DNA of 64,000 nt from Nephrocerus scutellatus (GCA_947095585.1 OX352762.1:45756829-45820828); one strand, 5' to 3'. Positions 1-10,860 are shown, numbered from the stretch's first letter. Made by a program: numbers and translations. The notes: generated from the sequence alone by a model not told the origin.

Positions 1-757
1 TTCCCTCCACTGAAATTACAACAATACAAATTACAACAAATTACAAAAGTCGGACCGCCATTTTCCCATTAATATTCGAGCACAATTAAAATTTCCGAAA
101 ATTTAATTCACGTGTATTGCTATTCGTCTCTATACCAAAAAAAATTCTTAGCGAAAAGCCAACAGCCACCCAATTAATGCGTCGAAAAAAAACACTTATT
201 TTCTGTGATACAGTACATACATACAGTACATACAGTAGACAGTACGTCTTAACGCCACGACGAGTGCAAAACTGACTGTCCCTAACTATCTCTGTCGATT
301 CACCTCTCCTGCCTACTGACCAAATGCTTCCCCCGATTTTCAGTTCGCTACGGTGCAGCCGACCGAACTCTCTTTATATTTTTTTTTTTCTCTCATGCTT
401 GCTGTTGCCCATCACTTGTTGGTTGTTGGTGCATTGGCACTCATGTCATAACGAGAATTTGTGGAGGCCAGCCCAGTAAGAGGTTGGGGGGGGGGGGAGG
501 TTATTAAAGAAATATTCCTCGCCAGGAAATATTACTGCGACATAGCAAAAGGTGTCGAAATAAATTTTGTGTGCGAGCCGATGGGAAATATTCCGTTGGT
601 TAATAAAAATTCCAATAATTGGAATTATTGCTCAGGCACTCAATAAGGCGTACGGTTATGAGCTCTTAATGGGCATTCAAGTGGATAACTGCAGGAGTTT
701 ACATTATGGAATAATAGGTGCTTATTATTTTTTTTCTATTTGCGGCCGCCACCACAA
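1..757. repeat. Dispersed repeat, longest copy of the family
   Basis: Positions 1-185 match 9340-9488 and 10455-10605, including the conserved GGACCGCCATTTT motif and the stretch around AATGCGTCG. Positions about 500-757 match 10605-10855. The match to both other copies stops in the CCACCACAAA stretch near 757. This copy has about 310 extra bases (190-500) that the other two lack, including short CAGTACATA repeats and a run of 13 or so G near 487. No coding potential is convincing. It could be part of a Helitron or other non-autonomous element; the ends are not visible. Confidence 0.7.
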
Positions 758-799
758 AACAGGCTTAACGGAGTGTCGCCCTGAAGCTCCGTGAAGGCT

Positions 800-1932
800 G
801 AAACAAGGCGACGTTCAAGTGTAAGTGGCTATTGCTTGATATCTTTTGCGTGGAAAGTGCCTAACATCTTACCCTGGAGATCCGAATGCGAGCTCTCAAA
901 AAGGTTGGCGCTAATTTAGCCAATTGCTTTGTGCAAAATTGCGTCGATATACCTCTTGCCCTACCCGAAAATTAATCTGTCTTGACTGAGTGTTGTAAGT
1001 TCGCTCATTGGCCTCATATGCTTTTCTCATACTTTTCATAGCTTTATGCCGAATCTGGCCTAATCCGTCTTCATGGGAGATCAGGGTGTCTGGCGATTAT
1101 ATCAGGTGCAGTTTCCGCAAGAGTTCATAACTCTCTCCATGGGTAATCATACTCTGGCCAAAGGTCAAAAAATAAGGGGAGAAACCCGTGGAAGTGTGCA
1201 CAGCACTGCGTAGTGCGCAACTGATGTGGCCTATATTGACGTCCCAGCTCGATTGGTCATCCTTTAGGAAGGTGCGAATAGCTGCGATTAGAGATCTATT
1301 TACCCGCTCCGACGCGTTCGCCTGTGGCGAATATAGGGCCGTGTAAATATGCTCCACTCCATAAGCGGACAAGAGTTGGTTAAAATCCTTGCTTCTAAAC
1401 TGAACACCGTTATCCGTGACAATGAATTCGGGCACCCCAAACGTCGGAAAGATATTATTTCCTAAATAATCAATTAATCAATTATGGAGCATGAGACGAA
1501 CTTCTTCAGAGGCAGCAGAAAATGGAACTTGGTAAAGTGGTCTAGTATAATCAGTAACCCAATGTGTCCAGCCTTGGATCTTGGGAAAGGCCCAATAAGG
1601 TCCATGTAAAGACGTTGGAAAGGTCGTACCGAAACAATTTGACGACCCATGTTCGGTCTTATCGAAACATTGGGATGTTTGGGTGTTTTGCAAACTGTAC
1701 AATTCAAGACGTACTCGCGCACTTCTGAGAACATTTGTGGCCAAAAGAAGTTTTTCTTGATTCTTTGAAGAGTTTTGTTTATACCACCGTGGGCTGTGGT
1801 CGAATTATCGTGAGCTCGTTTAATCACCTGCTTCGTGAGACCTTTGGGAACCCAAAGCTTCCAGGCGAATTGTTCCTGTAATTCATCTCCACTATGAAAT
1901 TCCGTACGTTTATAAAGGTATCGATCGATCAC
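800..1932 (-). pseudogene. Gypsy-A1 integrase, broken
   Basis: Integrase would insert the cDNA into host chromosomes. The N-terminal H2C2 zinc-binding region (HGGINKTLQRIKKNFFWPQ followed by a CxxC pair) lies in 1474-1932 with the first catalytic Asp in YMDLIGPFP. The second Asp (VTDNGVQF) and the Glu (QANASERVNR) lie in 1097-1435. All three catalytic residues are therefore still present, but the two blocks are in different frames, separated by a lesion at 1436-1473. The C-terminal part (about 800-1090) is full of stops. Confidence 0.85.
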
Positions 1933-1939
1933 TGTCAGA

Positions 1940-2367
1940 TCTGGCAGTCGCTTGCTAGGACCTGCTGTTTCAGTTTATCGTTCTCCGTGGACGAGAATTC
2001 CGACGAGGATAGATCGATTTCGGGCGAAACTAATTCAAGCGCGGCCACATAGTTTTCATGAACCCTTGATAACGCATCCGGAACCTTGTTATCTGAACCC
2101 TTTCAGACCCAAAGACGCGTGATCCGTTATCACCGTGAATTCAAGCCCCTCCACGAAGGGACGGAAATTTTTCACACTAAGCACGGCCGCCAGACACTCT
2201 TGCTCAGTAACGCTATAATTACGTTGAGCCTTGTTAAGTTTTTGAGACCAGTAGGATATTGGCACTTCTGTACCATCGTCCAGGGCCTGCACGAGCACAC
2301 TGCCCACACCCGATTGACTAGCATCACACTGGATCGTAAAGGGTTTGGAGAAGTCTGGGGTATTCAA
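1940..2367 (-). pseudogene. Gypsy-A1 RNase H domain
   Basis: The open part at 2089-2367 contains the first catalytic Asp region (IQCDASQSGVGSVLVQ) and the following CLAAVLSVKNFRPFVEG and ITDHASL motifs. The C-terminal DALSRVHEN-type end is in another frame near 2030-2090. It follows the reverse transcriptase directly, as in Ty3/gypsy pol. A frameshift at about 2365 separates it from the RT. Confidence 0.8.
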
Positions 2368-2771
2368 GCGACTTCTTGGAGTATAACCAGATGACTTTCA
2401 AAGTCTTCGGTTATAACTAATAGCTCATCAAGATATATAAAAACTTGTCCGTGAAGTTCAGCGGGGATAACCTTATCCATGAGCCGGCACATGGTCTGTG
2501 GGGCATTGCACAATCCGAATGGCATGACTTTGAATTGATATAAGGGACGCTTTGGAACTGCAAAAGCTGTCTTCCCCCTAGAGTTCGTCTCCAGTGGAAT
2601 TTGCCAAAAAGCATCTTTAAGGTCCAAGCTGGAAATAAATTCGGACCGTGGAATCCGGCTTAAGATCCCTTGAATGTGTGGAAGCGGATAAGCATCCGTC
2701 ACCGTTACTGCATTCAGTTTTCGGGAGTCCAGGCACAACCTTACTTTCCCAGGCTTGCGGACTAATACCAC
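2364..2771 (-). pseudogene. Gypsy-A1 reverse transcriptase core
   Basis: The fragment covers fingers and palm of a Ty3/gypsy reverse transcriptase: LCLDSRKLNAVT, SSLDLKDAFWQIPL and VMPFGLCNAPQTMCRLMD. The active-site box reads YLDELL where the family has YLDDLL, so the second Asp of the pair is Glu. The N-terminal part of RT lies in the preceding ORF (2781-3569) in another frame. Together with the frame breaks this makes an active enzyme very unlikely. Confidence 0.88.
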
Positions 2772-2780
2772 TGGCGAACT

Positions 2781-3569
2781 TCAGGAGCTTTGTGATTCTT
2801 CGATGACTCCAAGCTTGAGCATGCGGTCCAACTCATCAAAAATCTGCCTTTCAATAGCGGGTGAAACCGGGTAGTGGAGCTGCTTTATTGCTTTACAATC
2901 ATTCGTGTCTATGACGTGTTCAACATGTGTTGTTTTCCCGAGGCCCTCTTTCTCATATGATGGAAATAGTTGTTTTACTGTCTCTAGTCTATTTATTTGG
3001 GAGATAGTCAGGTCGTGTGCATTCGCTAAGTCAGTATTCGGGTGGGGCAACGTTAATTCGGACACGACTTCGGGGGCTATTTCGAACAGTTTCCAAAAAT
3101 CAACACCCAGATATAGGTTCTGAGCCAATGAGGGTATAACATATAAAGAGATACTTTTTGACTCTCCCCGAAACTGAATGTCCGAGACAAAAACCCCGCA
3201 GACCTTCTGAGCGTTTCTGTCGGCCGTTCTGATGGGTGACATAAATCGCTTTAGCTTGGTCACACCATTTAAAATCTGCACTGCCAATGAACCACCCACA
3301 CAACTTATAGAGGCACCACTGTCTAATAATCCCAATACCTCCTTCCCTAACAATGTTACGTTGGCGTACGGCCGGGCATCATTGGATCTAGTCAGTATTG
3401 TGCTCATCACTAAGTTGCGGCTTTCCTTAATCTTTTTCCAAAAACGTGTCATCCGCTTGGAGGATCTGCTAGCTTTGGTCTTCACTAAACTAGCAACGGA
3501 ATTGAAAATTTTTGCTCGAGCTGTATCGTATTCTTTGACTCGAAGACGATATGGCTTAATAGGATGCAA
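2781..3569 (-). pseudogene. Gypsy-A1 protease and RT N-terminus
   Basis: An open stretch of 262 codons. Residues around 80-95 hold the aspartic protease signature GLLDSGASISCVG. The C-terminal third (GLGKTTHVEHVIDTND to LGVIEESQSS) is the start of the RT domain that leads into the palm at 2771. Upstream residues are basic and probably the gag-pol linker. A stop ends the frame just before the RT core. Confidence 0.82.
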
Positions 3570-3603
3570 AGTAACGTCAGTTTTTACGCGGGATAAATTA
3601 ATG

Positions 3604-4118
3604 TCAGGAGTTATGTTTATTAACCAGTATCGCCTTTGGTGATACGGGTCTATGTCTATCAGAGTTGATATGATAAGCCTTACGGAGATCTAACGTGGGT
3701 GTGAACTGGTGGTCCTGCTCACACCACACCCCTTGTCCAGTTTCCCGATCTACTGCATATCTGGCAGTTAGGTTTGTAAACGTTTGCGGAACCATAACAG
3801 AATATTCTACGTGGCTCAAGGTACATGTCAAATCTGTGGCCTTCCACATGACAATTCCAACAGATTAGCTTGGAGGGTACGCGGATTTCTGGGCTTACAG
3901 GTTCGAGCACCTTCGTCGGCAATGATGCCTTTGCACTCACGGGATCTTCGCTCTTCGCTCAATGGTGATCCCAACTCTGCCATTTGACGACGAGGATACG
4001 TTGGACGAGTTGTTGGTAAATTACGATACACATCGCTCAGGAAACGTTCTCTTCTCTGAACGACTTTGCGTAGCATAGACACTGACGTAATGTCTAAGTT
4101 GAGAATTTCATGTCTCAC
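3604..4118 (-). pseudogene. Gypsy-A1 gag C-terminus with zinc knuckles
   Basis: Two overlapping frames (3828-4118 and 3719-3940, with 3604-3849 in a third) carry the end of gag. A CCHC knuckle is visible as CWNCHVEGHRFDMY, in which the last Cys position is Tyr, followed by a second Cys cluster (CYGSANVYKPNCQIC) that is also imperfect. These motifs normally bind genomic RNA during packaging. Frameshifts within 515 bp show that it is no longer functional. Confidence 0.75.
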
Positions 4119-4169
4119 ATCGGACCTGAGGTTCCTTATTAGTATCTCAACAAAATCTATTTCAGCGAT

Positions 4170-4937
4170 TTAAAATCTAAGTCTATCAGTGAGCCGAACA
4201 ATCGAATCATAATATTCGTCGAACGTTTCCTTGTCTCGTTGTTTTCGACCACTAATTGCTTCCCGGATGTCATAGTTTGTACGACTGTCCTTATACTGCT
4301 GCCGAAGATTATCCATCAAATCATCCCAGTAAAAAGAAGTTCGGGACCGGTGAAACCACCAGAACCATTCCTTAGCTCTACCCTTGAATAACAAGTGGGC
4401 GTTTTTGCATAACAAATTAAAATTCCCATCCAAGCTTTGCTGCGTCAAGGACTGAACCTGATAGATGAAATTATCTACTGTTAACCCATCGGTTGACCCT
4501 TCAAATTGAAGATGCCAGCTGGAGATTATATTAGAAACTTTAACGGCCGTATTGACATCCAGGTGAGAAGAACGAGTTGGGAATGAGGTCTGATGGTTTG
4601 GCTCTCTTTGCTCAAATGGCATATCGTGTGGCCACGACATGAAGTTAGGGGTATTCGCGGGTGACATTGGAGCTCTAGATTCGCCTCCTTGGAGGTTTAG
4701 TCTACTGAAACAACGTTAGACGTTGGATTCGATGAGCTGCGAGTTGTCTTGGGATATCTGTTGGATAATCGAACCTTGTATCTGATCGATGGAGTCATTT
4801 ACCACTCGCTGGATCTTCGATATCAAGTTAGACTCTCTTCGAATTTGGCTAGACGGGTTGTCAGGCAAGGACAATCGAGTACGATTTTCCCCAGCTGTGG
4901 TGTTTGTGGGATTTCGTGTTAACCCTTCAACCGTCAA
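4170..4937 (-). pseudogene. Gypsy-A1 gag core
   Basis: The segment 4170-4667 is a typical retrotransposon gag domain: AKEWFWWFHRS, LRQQYKDSRTNYDIREAI and the DEYYDSIVRLTDRLRF end. The segment 4716-4937 is the N-terminal part with a predicted coiled segment (IQRVVNDSIDQIQGSIIQ). The core aligns by eye with Gypsy-A2 gag (56138-56809), for example QYKDxRTxYDIRE, so the two families are related. The region 4716-4937 is in the same frame as the RING ORF upstream, interrupted only by a TAA at 4980-4982. Confidence 0.82.
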
Positions 4938-5306
4938 ATGAAGCCCCGCAGGCTGATTCTTCCGCGAAGTAGTCGGGATTTACGTTGGCAGTCTCCGTTT
5001 TGAACGGTTTCGCGTATTATGAGCGTGCGGATCCTCAACCACAACTCCGACCTCACCAATACCTGAGCTTGGTCGCACTACGCACGGTCTCTTCGAGCCT
5101 ATAAGGCACGACTTGTTGCAACGTGGGCAGATTTCGGATTTTTTTAATGCCTCAACCAAGCAATACTTGTGGAAAACGTGTTGGCAATTGGTGATCACGC
5201 TCTCCGCGCTGCCATCGATTTTAATTTTGCACAGAAAGCACTCACGACATTCAGGGACTATTGTCTCCACAGGCCAATTGGGTCTTTTGGGCCCATCAAA
5301 GCTGCG
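4938..5306 (-). pseudogene. RING-H2 zinc finger at the N-terminus of Gypsy-A1 gag
   Basis: The minus-strand frame opens at 5306 after a TGA and runs to a TAA at 4982-4980, then continues in the same frame into gag. It encodes the pattern C-x2-C-x14-C-x-H-x2-H-x2-C-x10-C-x2-C (seen as CFLC, CQHVFHKYC and CPRC), which fits RING-H2. RING domains usually recruit E2 ubiquitin-conjugating enzymes; a role in this element is inference. No in-frame ATG is seen, so the original start is lost or was upstream of the TGA. A basic tail (HNTRNRSKRRLP) precedes the stop. Confidence 0.72.
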
Positions 5307-7203
5307 TCATGATGTAATATTATTTGGAATTACACAGAAAAGTCGAGTGACTAAATCTAGGGTTTTCTAGTTTAAAAGAATGTATCTCTACTCAACGTAG
5401 GACGAAATGAAGGACTTTCTTAACTGCTTAAACTGTATAGAGAAAACAATACTATCCTCTTAATCCTTCAGGTGGTCGAGGATTGTTGAAACGCCAATTC
5501 AGGATCCTCTTTCAGGATATCCTAATCGGTGGCAAAACACAGATTCACGTCTCTGTGGAAACGACAAAAGAATATATATAAATAGGAAAAACAAATTTGA
5601 TATGAAATCCGAAACATACTGTTTCGAAGTAATAAGAAAAATCAATTTAGCACTCCACTGATAGTAGTAATCACTAAAATGCACTTATAAACTAACAATT
5701 CCTCCGTTGGTATTGTCAAAGATTGCGTTCTAGAGAACCGTACTTAGACCGAGGTACAGTATAATAGAAATAGATATACGAAACTTGGTATTGCCCCGCC
5801 AGAGCTAATGTTCTCTTTTCTTCAGGCAATCCGAAAAGCAAACAGGATAAGTTAAAATATATAGATATATGTAGTAAAACGAATTATCAAAAATAAACAA
5901 CAAGCCCTCAATTGTGCATCTCTCCTTCTCTCCCGTTCTCTCTCTCTTTCTCCTTGTGTACGCAGTGCGTCACAATGAGCTCCGGGCGTCGGCCTCCTCT
6001 TCTCATTCGGGTCAACATATTGCCTAATGTGGATGGATAGCCCGAATAAGGAGAAAATTTAACACTGGTATTTAAGCCAGAAAAGTCCCCGGGATTAAGT
6101 CCGCTAAAAAGTCATACTCGAAACCCGAAGGAACTAAACAAAATATCTAAACAACCTTCCGTTATTTAGAAGAAAAATCAAATTAAACTAAAAAAAAAAT
6201 TAATTTGGATAGGTCTTCCCCAAAATCGAACGGTTTAAACACAATTGTGCCCAATTAAGCTGTTAAGTCTCACTTACCACAACTCGGTAATTTCCATAAT
6301 GAAAGAAAAATATTTAAAGTTAAGTGTTATCGTACTGTTAATCTGCAAAGCGTTCGACCGGTCAGGCAATTTGCTATTAAAAGCAATTCCTGCAATTCCA
6401 GGTCCGACACATACAGTTCTGAACGAAAGAAAACTAGTCAAAAGAAACGAAAATATGCTTTAATGAAGATAAGTCCCAGAGATTACAACTTGACCAGTGA
6501 CATCGGTCAAGTCCCCGGCAGTCGTACGCCAGGGTACCTGCAATTCCGTGAGCCCTTTAGTCAAAGAAACAAATAGAAGATAGTTAATGTTGTTCGCGTC
6601 ATCGATCCGTCAGGCATATGACCGGGTAGGTATGCAGCCAACGCTTAGCACAACCTACACTCCACGTCCACCGTACGTAAATCAAGGACCGAAACGACCA
6701 ATGAAACAACTAATTTAATTCAGCCAACGCAAGGAAAGATTTAACATAAATCATCGGTCAGGGGTCTCGCAGTCAGTCGCCAGCTCACCTGCATTTCCAG
6801 ACTTGCATCAAGCAACCCAGGAACATCGGTCAAGTCTCCGGCAGTCGTACGCCAGTGTACTTGCAATTTCCACATGACTCGGGGTCACCTCCTCACGCAA
6901 GCAAAACAAAGACAATTACGCAGTGTCATGGTGACACTGCCCCTAATCAATCCATTATGACAATGAAATGAGAATTTAGACGAAAAACTATGGAATCAGA
7001 ATAAAGTGAGAAATGGGTATTAACCTCGTCGGGCCAAGTAACAATCGAGATTACACTACGGTTGGGTACCCGAACAACGGGATGGCGAACTACCAACACC
7101 GTCGGTTAATGGGGATTGCCAATAGGGATTTTAAAAAAAAAATAAACAAACACAGAAGTGTGGAACCCAAAAGGAATTCAGAACGACGTCAGAACTCTTT
7201 CGG
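5307..7203 (-). other. Gypsy-A1 5' leader
   Basis: About 1.9 kb between the primer binding site and the first gag-region ORF, with no supported coding sequence. It contains a CT-rich tract at 5925-5960 and three related direct repeats. Two of these are close copies (CATCGGTCAAGTC followed by CGGCAGTCGTACGCCAG) near 6500-6550 and 6822-6870; a diverged one is near 6750-6800. The leader is long for a gypsy element, so it may itself contain an insertion. Confidence 0.55.
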
Positions 7204-7221
7204 GCCCCACGTTGGGCGCCA
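7204..7221 (-). other. Primer binding site, tRNA-Lys type
   Basis: The plus strand reads GCCCCACGTTGGGCGCCA, which is the 3' end of tRNA-Lys(CUU) including CCA. On the element strand this is the complementary site where tRNA-Lys primes minus-strand DNA synthesis. All 18 bases agree with the tRNA end as I know it. Five bases further (7227) a candidate LTR edge TGTAAT begins. Confidence 0.88.
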
Positions 7222-7226
7222 TTTTC

Positions 7227-7800
7227 TGTAATGATTTAAATCATTTTATCGTTGTTGTACTTTCAACTTTACCCTTATAGCTGGTGTTCGGTGTTATTAA
7301 CAGGGCAAGTCGGGTTTGGTGGACGATCGGCGGTGTGCACGCCTAGCGAAGCTCTAGCTCAGCTCGTCAGATGGGAGGGGTTTTTGCCGGTCCTGCCAAC
7401 CATGTTGTCTTACAGAAAAGTTTTTGTTTGCGTGCACTAGGTAGGGTTGCATCCAAAAGGGATGAATCCAACTACCAAAAGGAAAAAAAAAGGGGGGGGG
7501 GATAAACTTACTTTGAGTACCTCCATGGAGCACATATTTTGAACGCGAAAATACTTCAGCCAACGATGAGAGAGAGAAGAGAATACTTCAGCCAGCGATG
7601 AGAGAGAGAAGAGAAATGCCAAGTTTATGCTGATTTTTTTTAAACACATCGTCTTCTCATTTAATAAAGAATTACTTTCATTTACAAACTTATCCATAAT
7701 AATAATAAACATAAAGGAACGATGACAAAAGAAAAAATGGTCATTCAATCCCGTTTGATATAATAATAATTCCAAATTCTTTTCTTTATCTTTCTTTTTC
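7227..7800 (-). repeat. Putative 5' LTR of Gypsy-A1, outer end not located
   Basis: Position is fixed only by the adjacent primer site. The inner edge carries a perfect 14-bp palindrome ATGATTTAAATCAT (7230-7243). Since no matching 3' LTR is present, the outer boundary cannot be read and may lie anywhere up to about 8300. Short AT-rich ORFs here look accidental. A short tandem duplication of GCCAACGATGAGAGAGAGAA-like sequence is seen at 7558-7615. Confidence 0.4.
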
Positions 7801-7825
7801 TTTCTTATATATACTGGTAACTACG

Positions 7826-8320
7826 ATTTTAGTTTATAACTAGTATCTCAAAAAAAAAACAGTTTTAACTAACAGTAATGAGCCAAAGAAATGTCCTTGT
7901 TTCATTAAGGATATAGATCTATCCAATATTTATTAATAACGGATATTACAATCAAAGAAAAGTGTATCTTTCAGGAGACACTATATACTCATAAATATAT
8001 ATTCTATTTTTCTAGGAACTAATTTAAACGAGAAAAAAAAATCATTTTTTTTTCTTTATATCGAACCAAAGTAACAACAATCTTAGTTTAAAACTAGTAT
8101 CTCAAAAAATAAAGTTTTAACTAACAGTAACGAGCAAAAGAAATGTCGTTATTTCACTAAAGATACAGATCTATCCAATATTTATTAAAAACGAGTATTA
8201 CAATCAACGAAAGTGCATCTTTCAGGATACACTCTATACCTATATATGTGTATATAGTCTAATTTCTAGAAACTATTTCAAACGGAAAAATAATGATATC
8301 GAAATTACGCAATTTCTAAG
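7826..8320. repeat. Diverged tandem duplication, about 250 bp per unit
   Basis: The stretch beginning TTTAGTTTATAACTAGTATC (about 7829) recurs at about 8083 with ACTAGTATCTCAAAAAA, the following GTTTTAACTAACAGTAA, AGATCTATCCAATATTTATT and the segment ending near TCAGGATACACT. Both units are AT-rich and non-coding. Unit identity is roughly 85-90 percent by eye. The function is unknown; it may be part of the preceding LTR. Confidence 0.6.
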
Positions 8321-8607
8321 TAAAATCATTTCAGCGAGAGAGAAAAAACCAGAAGAGACATTAAAAGGGAACAAAAAGAATTTTCTTTTTACATGGTCAG
8401 TAGTTTCTCCCAAACCGAAGCAAGTACTCACGAGTAAAAGCAATTACAATAACAAATATATATATATGTATCCAATTACCTTTCGTTACAAATTCATCCG
8501 AAACTTCTTCATCGGCAGCGCTGACGAGTCCGACGTTCGGCATCTGTTTGGGAACAAATTTTTGGTTAATTGATCAGAGGATAAAGTATAGCAAACCATT
8601 ATGAGCC
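8321..8607. other. AT-rich spacer with one weak exon-like segment
   Basis: No gene is supported. On the minus strand, 8543-8480 reads as a 64-nt open segment that begins ATGCCGAACGTCGG after a CAG acceptor-like site and ends at an AAAG/GTAATT donor-like site. It is noticeably richer in GC than its surroundings. This is suggestive only. Confidence 0.25.
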
Positions 8608-8864
8608 CTCTTCAAAATTTCCAGGTTTTTTTTTCTTGTATCACCGGAGTGGGTCTAGAGCCACACTACCGTCGACTTTCTTTCGCTGATGTAAGGTCTA
8701 TAATATATATATATATATATATGTATAATATTCAAAACCGAAATGCAAACTAAACTGTTGAATGCATAAGATATAATCCAGGAACCAGTGGTAGACTACC
8801 AATTTCGACTCATGAATACGTAAAAACAAGTATGATACAACCTCTTAGATCCGTGGGAAGATTT

Positions 8865-9365
8865 GCAGGAACACATGGTGGACCGCCATTTTTTTATTAA
8901 TCGAAGCACAATTAAAATTTCAGAATTTCGTGGCCAATAAATCTTAAATTTTGCAGGAACCATTGCTGGACCGCCATTTTTCAATAATATTGATTGCACA
9001 ATTCAAATTCTGAAACAATCTTAAAAATCCTTTAAATTTTTGCAGGTACTATAGTTGGACCGCCATTTTTTAATTAATATTCTAGCACAAATTAAAATTT
9101 CCAGATTTTCGTAGTAATTCAAAAATTATTTTTATTCCGCAGGAACTATAGTCGGACCGCCATTTTTCCATTAATATTCGAGCACAAATTAAAATTTCCA
9201 GAATTTCGTAGTAATTCAAAAATTATTTTTATTCCGCAGGAAATATAGTCGGACCGCCATTTTTTCATTAATATTCGAGCACAAATTAAAATTTCCAGAA
9301 TTTCGTAGTAATTCAAAAATTATTTTTATTCCGCAGGAACTGTAGTCGGACCGCCATTTTTCCAT
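8865..9365. repeat. Minisatellite, about 97-bp unit, first array
   Basis: The motif GGACCGCCATTTTT starts at 9057, 9154, 9251 and 9348, giving an exact 97-bp period. Diverged, shorter-spaced units begin near 8879 and 8970. Each unit ends with a TCCGCAGGAAC-type sequence before the next GGACCGCC. Unit-to-unit identity is very high in the last three. It is non-coding. Confidence 0.85.
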
Positions 9366-9829
9366 TAATATTCGAGCACAATTAAAATTTCCGAAAATTT
9401 AATTCACGTGTATTGCTATTCGTCTCTATACCAAAAAAAATTCTTAGCGAAAAGCCAACAGCCACCCAATTAATGCGTCGAAAAAAAAGAAATTAAAGAA
9501 ATACTCCTCGCCAGGAAATATTACTGCGACATAGCAAAAGGTGTCGAAATAAATTTTGTGTGCGAGCCGATTGGCCCTCTTCAAAATTTCAAGGATTTTT
9601 TTTTTCTTGTATCACCGGAGTGGGTCTAGAGCCACACTACCGTCGACTTTCTTTCGCTGATGTAAGGTCTATAATATATATATATATGTACAATATTCAA
9701 AACCGAAATGCAAACTAAACTGTTGAATGCATAAGATATAATCCAGGAACCAGTGGTGGACTGCCAATTTCGACTCATGAATACGTAAAAACAAGTATGA
9801 TACAACCTCTTAGATCCGTGGAAAGATTT

Positions 9830-10485
9830 GCAGGAACACATGGTGGACCGCCATTTTTTTATTAATCGAAGCGCAATCAGAGTTCGTGACAAACTTTAAA
9901 TTTTCTTGCAGGAACACATGGTGGACCGCCATTTTTAATTAATCGAAGCACAATTAGAATTCGTGACAAACTTTAAATTTTCTTGCAGGAACACATGGTG
10001 GACCGCCATTTTTAATTAATCGAAGCACAATTAAAATTTCAGAATTTCGTGGCCAATAAATCTTAAATTTTGCAGGAACCATTGCTGGACCGCCATTTTT
10101 CAATAATATTGATTGCACAATTCAAATTCTGAAACAATCTTAAAAATCCTTTAAATTTTTGCAGGTACTATAGTTGGACCGCCATTTTTTAATTAATATT
10201 CTAGCACAAATTAAAATTTCCAGAATTTCGTAGTAATTCAAAAATTATTTTTATTCCGCAGGAACTATAGTCGGACCGCCATTTTTCCATTAATATTCGA
10301 GCACAAATTAAAATTTCCAGAATTTCGTAGTAATTCAAAAATTATTTTTATTCCGCAGGAACTATAGTCGGACCGCCATTTTTTCATTAATATTCGAGCA
10401 CAAATTAAAATTTCCAGAATTTCGTAGTAATTCAAAAATTATTTTTATTCCGCAGGAACTGTAGTCGGACCGCCATTTTTCCATT
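9830..10485. repeat. Minisatellite, about 97-bp unit, second array
   Basis: The same array as at 8865-9365 within the second copy of the larger repeat. GGACCGCC starts at 10175, 10273, 10370 and 10467. Further diverged units with GCAGGAACACATGGTGGACC occur near 9830, 9908 and 9986. There are more of these short units than in the first array, so the two arrays changed in copy number after duplication. Confidence 0.85.
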
Positions 10486-10860
10486 AATATTCGAGCACAA
10501 TTAAAATTTCCGAAAATTTAATTCACGTGTATTGCTATTCGTGTCTATACCAAAAAAAATTCTTAGCGAAAAGCCAACAGCCACCCAATTAATGCGTCGA
10601 AAAAAAAGAAATTAAAGAAATACTCCTCGCCAGGAAATATTACTGCGACATAGCAAAAGGTGTCGAAATAAATTTTGTGTGCGAGCCGATTGGAAATATT
10701 CCGTTGGTTAACAAATTCCAATAATTAGAATTTTTGCTCAGGCACTCAATAAGGCGTACGGTTATGAGCTCTTAATGGGCATTCAAGTGGATAACTGCAG
10801 GAGTTTACATTATGGAATAATGGGTGCTTATTATTATTTTTTTTTCTATTTGCGGTTGCC

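Larger units (their letters stand above)
758..7226 (-). mobile_element. Gypsy-A1, degenerate Ty3/gypsy retrotransposon
   Basis: Read on the minus strand the order is primer binding site (7221-7204), long leader, RING-H2 plus gag, protease, reverse transcriptase, RNase H and integrase, which is the Ty3/gypsy order. The coding region is split into at least eight frames by stops and frameshifts. The pol end lies near 800 and no 3' LTR is recognisable before the unrelated repeat that starts at 757, so the 3' end is truncated or was displaced. The gag and pol proteins resemble those of Gypsy-A2 (52917-64000) but are clearly diverged. Confidence 0.85.
8608..10860. repeat. Two tandem copies of a dispersed repeat
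   Basis: A unit starting at CCCTCTTCAAAATTTC (8608) and containing the CACCGGAGTGGGTCTAGAGC stretch, a (TA)n tract and a GGACCGCC minisatellite is repeated from about 9571. The second copy continues through 10605-10855 into sequence shared with 500-757. The first copy ends at about 9570, where GCGAGCCGATTGG joins the next unit, so the second unit replaced or invaded its end. Both copies lack the 310 bp present at 190-500. Confidence 0.75.

Noticed and set aside
7204..7221. Possible tRNA-Lys gene piece (and tRNA-Leu piece at 50912-50930)
   Set aside because: Only the last 17-18 bases including CCA are present, next to LTR edges, which is the signature of a primer binding site.
8865..10485. 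Regular direct repeats that could be mistaken for a CRISPR array
   Set aside because: The whole 97-bp unit is conserved without variable spacers, and the context is a eukaryotic transposon.
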